From the NCBI GenBank assembly GCA_017550965.1, contig JAFZNK010000140.1, positions 1 to 41,242 of the forward strand: 41,242 nt of DNA. Direction: 5' to 3'. The position numbers and the translations under genes are program-made. Position 1 is the first letter of the stretch. The number at the start of each line of letters is the position of its first letter. The notes below the pieces were generated by a model. It saw nothing but the letters and a program-made list of their open reading frames with translations, was not told the origin of the DNA and did no database searches. Below are positions 37,406 to 41,242 of this stretch, piece by piece. Source of the stretch: Thermoguttaceae bacterium. Lineage in GTDB: Bacteria > Planctomycetota > Planctomycetia > Pirellulales > Thermoguttaceae.

Positions 37406-38890
37406 TTATTTCAATTTAGCGCCGTTTGGAAGAGTTCGCGTTCCCAACGCGCCCTTTTCGGCTCCCTTGTTTTCAACGACGCCCGGCGCCGGGTAGTTTT
37501 TCGAAGCGTCGTCAATTACAAGAATCATATCGAGATCTTCGCCCATTGTCGGAGGCGTAAACGTCTTTTTCCCTTCGTTGGCAAATTCCCCGATCGTTTG
37601 CCAACTTCCGTTGCGCGGGTCGTACCACCAGGCGCGCAGCGTCTTAGCGTTTAGGCGTCCGACGTCGATTGTCGCGGCGCGTCCGATTGGAAAATAGATC
37701 AGCGCGTACGTTCCTTCCTGATCGCGCGTCGCGGCAAACCGTCTCGTGCCCGCGCCGGGAACGGACGAATAGACTTCGTCGGGAACGATCAAATCGATAT
37801 CGGGAACGCGCGACAAAAACGGCCTTGATTCGATAAGTTTCTTACAATATTGCATTTGCGCCGCGCCGGGACAATTGATTCCGTCGCGCCAACACTTGAG
37901 AGGGCGATTGACCGGATATTGCGCTTCGTCGTCGGGGTCGAACATCTGCCAGATTTCGTGACACCCGTACGTATGGCCAAAAGCGCCGTTGAAGACGTCC
38001 CCATAAAGCGGCTTGCGAACGTCGAACGCCGTCGTATGCCCGAGATTGTCGGGATTAAAGCTCACGGGATGGTCTTCGTAAACCGGCTCGCCGTCAATCA
38101 CCGGTTTGGTCGGCTCAAGATTATAGTCGTCGCACGTCTTTTTATAAGAGTTGAAATCGATATTATGGCCGTTTTGGCGCATATGAAAATCGAGCCAGTC
38201 GGACTCGCGCCAATATTCAGACGAACCGCGTCCGCCGCCGGGATGAAACGAGATCAAATGCGCTCCGCCGTCCCCGCGTCGAAGACCGGCCGCCATTTCT
38301 TCCAGAGTTTTACGCTGTTCGTCGTTGTCGATATGTCGATCGCCCCCGAGAATCCAGATCATGCCCGCGTCTTTGTAACGTTTGCCGAGCCATTCGCCGT
38401 AATCGCCCGCGTTGGAAGGATTAAAGAACGACTCGTCGCGCCAGTAGCGGCCCCACGTCGGAAGCATGGCGACGTAGATTCCGCGCCTGTTCGCTTCGCG
38501 AACGACGAAATCGACGCGGTCCCAGTAGTCGTTATAGTCTCCTTCGACTTCGACCGGTTTCGGCTCTTTGGGATCGGGCCCAAACGGCAGAAACCCTTCC
38601 GCGCTCGGGCGCGTCTTGCCGTCAAGTTCCGCGACGACGACCGCCTGAACGACGTTGAAACCGAGTTTTTGCCGATTGTCCAGATAGACAAGCGTTTCTT
38701 CTTTGTCCAGGCGATGAAAGAGCTCCCACGCCGTGTCGCCGAGCCAGAAAAACGGCGCGCCGTCTTCGGTTACGAGAAAACGGCGGTTCTCGCTGACTTT
38801 TAATCTCGGAAGCGCTTCGTCGCCGGAACTTACGACTGGACACAGCAATAGCGTCGAGAACGCCGCAATAAACAATTGGACCAATTTCAT
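37406..38890 (-). CDS. GH140 apiosidase-like glycoside hydrolase, exported
   Basis: A 494-aa protein. ATG 38890 is chosen because GGAG lies 8 nt upstream and it opens a clean signal peptide (cleavage near SSG); a longer frame from 39004 adds only a basic tail. The body is a TIM barrel of the apiosidase-like type (DUF4038), starting RRFLVTEDGAPFFWLGDTAWE, with Asp184 (LGGDRH) and Glu268 (IDGEPVYE) matching the acid/base and nucleophile of GH140. The last 90 residues form the usual small beta domain (YDPRNGSWQTIGEF). GH140 endo-apiosidases release side chains of rhamnogalacturonan-II. It is 37 bp downstream of the antiporter gene, so the pair is probably co-transcribed. Confidence 0.88.
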   Translation of the reverse strand: MKLVQLFIAAFSTLLLCPVVSSGDEALPRLKVSENRRFLVTEDGAPFFWLGDTAWELFHRLDKEETLVYLDNRQKLGFNVVQAVVVAELDGKTRPSAEGFLPFGPDPKEPKPVEVEGDYNDYWDRVDFVVREANRRGIYVAMLPTWGRYWRDESFFNPSNAGDYGEWLGKRYKDAGMIWILGGDRHIDNDEQRKTLEEMAAGLRRGDGGAHLISFHPGGGRGSSEYWRESDWLDFHMRQNGHNIDFNSYKKTCDDYNLEPTKPVIDGEPVYEDHPVSFNPDNLGHTTAFDVRKPLYGDVFNGAFGHTYGCHEIWQMFDPDDEAQYPVNRPLKCWRDGINCPGAAQMQYCKKLIESRPFLSRVPDIDLIVPDEVYSSVPGAGTRRFAATRDQEGTYALIYFPIGRAATIDVGRLNAKTLRAWWYDPRNGSWQTIGEFANEGKKTFTPPTMGEDLDMILVIDDASKNYPAPGVVENKGAEKGALGTRTLPNGAKLK

Positions 38891-38927
38891 CCTGAAATCT
38901 CCGACGCCGCTAAGCGCATAAAAACGA

Positions 38928-40904
38928 CTACGCGTTCGCTTCCGCGCGAACTTTTTCAACGAGCGCCGCCTGCTGCTTGAGTATTTGAACAAGTTCTTCC
39001 GCAATTCGCTCTTCTTCGCAGAAGACGCGCGTTGCTCCGACGCGTTTGAGCAACGGCGCGTTCAAATTATAACGCGTGCGCGCGATGATCGGAACCGTCG
39101 CGAACATGTCCCGCGCAGAGCGAACGACGTTGATCGCCAAATCGTCGCGCGGCACCGTAACGAACACCGCGTCCGAACGCTCGATTCCGGCGGCGCGCAA
39201 GACGTTTTGATCGGCGCCGTCCCCGACGACCGTCGCGGTTCCGTTTTGCTTAAACGGCTGCAAATTCACGGGATTGAAGTCGATCAGACACACCGAAGAT
39301 CCCAGCGCGATGAGTTCTTCGGCGACGCGCTTGCCAATATGTCCCGCGCCGACAATAACGACGTGCCCTTTGGCGTTTTTAATCGCGCGTCGAAGTTCCG
39401 GGGAAATCGCCTCGTCTTTATTGGTCGTTTCGGCGTCTTCCGGCTTCATGCCGAATTTTGTAAGCGCTATTTTTACAATATTTGGAGTCAACACAAGCGA
39501 AGCGACGGAAACAAAGAGAATCGTGTCGTAGACTTCTTCGTCGACGACCGCGCTGGCCATCGCCAGGATCATAAAGGCGAGTTCGCCAATTTGCGAAATA
39601 CTCGTGCCGTACGCGAGCGCGCCTCGAAAATCCATGCCGCACGCTCTGAGCGCCGCCGTCGCGCAAATCGCCTTAAACGTCAGCGCGACGATCAGCGTAA
39701 GGAGACAGACGACCGGATGATTAACGACGTGCGCGAAGTCGGTCAACATGCCCAGCGAGATGAAAAACATCGCGGAAAACGCCTCCCGGAACGGCATAAC
39801 GAGCGCGTCGATTTGATGCGTCAGTCTGTTTTCGCCAAGCGCGATTCCTGCGGCGAGCGCGCCAAGCGCGGGCGTCAGCCCCAACAGCGCGGCGACAAGA
39901 CACATCCCCACGAGAACGACGATCGCGTAAAGAATCACCATGTCGTTCGCCTGAAAATTCGCAAGACGCGGAATAATAAAGCAAATATTGGCGTTCTTTA
40001 AAAACAGAACGATCGCGCAAAACGTCGCCGATTTGAGCCCCATGTCGACCCAGGGATTAGAGACCCAAAGATCCGCTTCCGCGCCGTCGGACGCGCCGAG
40101 CACGCGAGGCAAAATAAGAAGGAGCGGAACGAGCGCGACGTCCTGGAAGATGAGCAGGCCAAGCGTCGCCTGAGCGCGTTTGGTGTCCGCCTGTCCGACG
40201 TCCGCCATACTCCGATAGACGAGCGCCGTCGAACTCAGCGCGACGACGCTTCCAATCGCCAACCCCGCCTGCCAACTCATATGAAACGCAGTGCAAACGC
40301 CCATTGTGACGAGAATTGTCGCGACCATTTGAATCAGACCGCCGACGAACATGTATTTGGCAGTCGCCGCAAGTTTGTCGAACGTAAATTCGATCCCTAT
40401 TGCAAAGAGCAGGAACAAGCACCCGAACTCGGCGATAGCGTCGATCGCCTCCTCGCTTGCGCGCGCTTCGTTAATTAGAGCTTTTAGTTCGTCTTGCGAC
40501 TCTTCCAGATCTTTGGCGGCCATGATCGCCGCGTTGGGCCGCGAGGCGACGGCGCCCGGTTCGACGCCGGAACTCGCGTCGGTTTGTTCGTCGGAACGCG
40601 CGGGACGTTCGTCGTCTGAGACTGCGACCGATTCGTCGTCGGAATTTGAATTGGAGTTCGAGAGCCGATTGGGATCGCGAGCGCGTTGCGTGGCGGCTTC
40701 TTCAAGTTTGACAAGTTGTTCTTCGCTTTCGATTTCGCTTCGGAGCGTCTTCGCGCCCGTCAGGTCGAGTCCGCCCGGCCCGATAAGGGCCCCGACGAGA
40801 AGATACCCGATAAGCGGCGAAATTTTAAAATATTTGCAGACGCACCCGGCGATAAAGCCGGACACTAAAATAATCGAAACGTTTAAAATAAAGACGTCTC
40901 CCAA
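38928..40904 (-). CDS. Kef-type cation/proton antiporter with NAD-binding domain and a long insertion
   Basis: A 658-aa inner-membrane protein of the CPA2 family. Start TTG 40904 has AGGG 7 nt upstream and is required because it supplies the first two helices (LIGYLLVGALIGPGGL). A hydrophilic Ser/Asp/Glu-rich stretch of about 100 residues (51-152), including a NSNSNS run, sits between helix 2 and helix 3 where relatives have a short loop. The rest is typical (AEFGCLFLLFAIGIEF, SSTALVYRSM, LGALAAGIALGENRL), followed by a TrkA-N Rossmann domain with GAGHIG and a short helical end. It probably exchanges K+ or Na+ for H+ under NAD(H) control. A consensus promoter stands at 40977-41005, and it leads the operon with the GH140 gene. 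Confidence 0.9.
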   Translation of the reverse strand: MGDVFILNVSIILVSGFIAGCVCKYFKISPLIGYLLVGALIGPGGLDLTGAKTLRSEIESEEQLVKLEEAATQRARDPNRLSNSNSNSDDESVAVSDDERPARSDEQTDASSGVEPGAVASRPNAAIMAAKDLEESQDELKALINEARASEEAIDAIAEFGCLFLLFAIGIEFTFDKLAATAKYMFVGGLIQMVATILVTMGVCTAFHMSWQAGLAIGSVVALSSTALVYRSMADVGQADTKRAQATLGLLIFQDVALVPLLLILPRVLGASDGAEADLWVSNPWVDMGLKSATFCAIVLFLKNANICFIIPRLANFQANDMVILYAIVVLVGMCLVAALLGLTPALGALAAGIALGENRLTHQIDALVMPFREAFSAMFFISLGMLTDFAHVVNHPVVCLLTLIVALTFKAICATAALRACGMDFRGALAYGTSISQIGELAFMILAMASAVVDEEVYDTILFVSVASLVLTPNIVKIALTKFGMKPEDAETTNKDEAISPELRRAIKNAKGHVVIVGAGHIGKRVAEELIALGSSVCLIDFNPVNLQPFKQNGTATVVGDGADQNVLRAAGIERSDAVFVTVPRDDLAINVVRSARDMFATVPIIARTRYNLNAPLLKRVGATRVFCEEERIAEELVQILKQQAALVEKVRAEANA

Positions 40905-40976
40905 CGTTATTCCCTTTCTAAAACCACTTGCCGGCGAACGCTCTTCAGACCCGTCCGCAAATCTTTAATCGACCTT

Positions 40977-41005
40977 ATTATAGCGAATAAAGTCCGGGAC
41001 GTCAA
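40977..41005 (-). promoter_or_regulatory. Strong promoter for the antiporter operon
   Basis: On the minus strand TTGACG (41000-41005) and TATAAT (40977-40982) are separated by 17 bp, about 70 nt ahead of the TTG start at 40904. Confidence 0.85.
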
Positions 41006-41061
41006 ATAGAATCGACGGCGGCGGTCCGCGCTCCTGCGCAGAACTAAAATGCATATTCGAG

Positions 41062-41081
41062 CCGTTCGCTGTAGCGAACGG
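41062..41081. repeat. Perfect 8-bp hairpin
   Basis: CCGTTCGC and GCGAACGG pair around TGTA. It is the first of three hairpins within 136 bp and may belong to a dispersed intergenic repeat. Confidence 0.45.
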
Positions 41082-41132
41082 GTTGGTTGAACAACGCGAC
41101 GCCAAAACGCGTCGACTCAGTCGTAGCCATCC

Positions 41133-41154
41133 GCCGGGGCTTTGCAGCCCCGGC
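41133..41154. repeat. Perfect 9-bp GC-rich hairpin
   Basis: GCCGGGGCT and AGCCCCGGC pair around TTGC, followed by TTTAAA. It lies 9 bp from the next hairpin and could be part of the same terminator or a REP-like element. Confidence 0.5.
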
Positions 41155-41163
41155 TTTAAACGC

Positions 41164-41197
41164 AAAAAGCCGTTGATCTTTCGATCAACGGCTTTTT
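41164..41197. terminator. Bidirectional terminator-type hairpin
   Basis: Arms 41164-41178 and 41183-41197 pair perfectly over 15 bp around TTTC; the outer five pairs are A-T, so both strands carry a T tract after a GC stem. It presumably ends a gene beyond the right edge, since the antiporter promoter points away from it. Confidence 0.75.
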
Positions 41198-41242
41198 CAA
41201 TATATCAAAGTAAAGTTAAATCACACAGCATGATTTGAATCG

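Larger units (their letters stand above)
40905..41242. other. Right-edge intergenic region with hairpin cluster
   Basis: No gene is seen in these 338 bp. They contain the antiporter promoter (40977-41005) and three perfect hairpins at 41062-41081, 41133-41154 and 41164-41197. A 66-codon minus-strand frame (40965-41165) runs through the promoter and hairpins and is not credible. Confidence 0.55.

Noticed and set aside
40965..41165. Small minus-strand frame at the right edge
   Set aside because: It covers the antiporter promoter and two hairpins; it is more likely part of a repeat than a gene.
1..41242. tRNA, rRNA or insertion sequences
   Set aside because: No cloverleaf, rRNA-like stretch, transposase or terminal inverted repeats with target duplications were recognised by eye.

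Overview
The window looks like a chromosomal piece of a planctomycete, probably a gut- or sediment-type member of the Pirellulales/Thermoguttaceae group. This is inferred from content: a DUF1559 prepilin-like protein next to a small lipoprotein, two tandem di-haem proteins of the HzsA-related type, a sulfatase-like protein, Tat-exported hydrolases and very large exported proteins. Composition is strongly CpG-rich throughout. No rRNA, tRNA, CRISPR array or insertion sequence was seen.

Left part (1-14125, minus strand): an edge-truncated, acidic low-complexity protein with its own promoter and a long leader. Upstream of it lie two giant genes joined by a 4-bp GTGA overlap. The giants (1370 and about 2789 aa) contain three units of the same layout: signal peptide, a beta-rich exported region of over 1200 residues, three C-terminal membrane helices and a cytosolic tail. 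The second gene is two such units fused in frame, with a complete signal-peptide-like segment left in the middle. I do not recognise the family. This is the best candidate here for an undescribed envelope system.

Middle part (14480-23572, minus strand): a sugar phosphate isomerase/epimerase-like TIM barrel with a strong terminator; a likely operon of two paralogous HzsA-related di-haem proteins followed by a GH16 glycoside hydrolase; and a DUF1559 protein plus a small lipoprotein.

Right part, plus strand (24012-35967): three tandem paralogous Tat-exported metallo-beta-lactamase-fold proteins from one promoter; an Rpn-type PD-(D/E)XK nuclease with its own strong promoter; two roughly 90% identical GH127-type (beta-L-arabinofuranosidase) proteins flanking an NrnA-like DHH phosphoesterase; and a macro-domain protein.

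Right part, minus strand (35964-40904): a Kef-type cation/proton antiporter with an unusual 100-residue insertion, a GH140 apiosidase-like hydrolase and a degenerate sulfatase-like protein, probably one operon. The right edge carries a cluster of three perfect hairpins.

Together GH16, GH127 and GH140 suggest breakdown of plant or algal cell-wall glycans. The combination GH127 + GH140 recalls rhamnogalacturonan-II side chains, but no SusC/D-like uptake genes are in the window. Well-placed promoters share a TTGACG box 16-17 bp from TATAAT or TACAAT.
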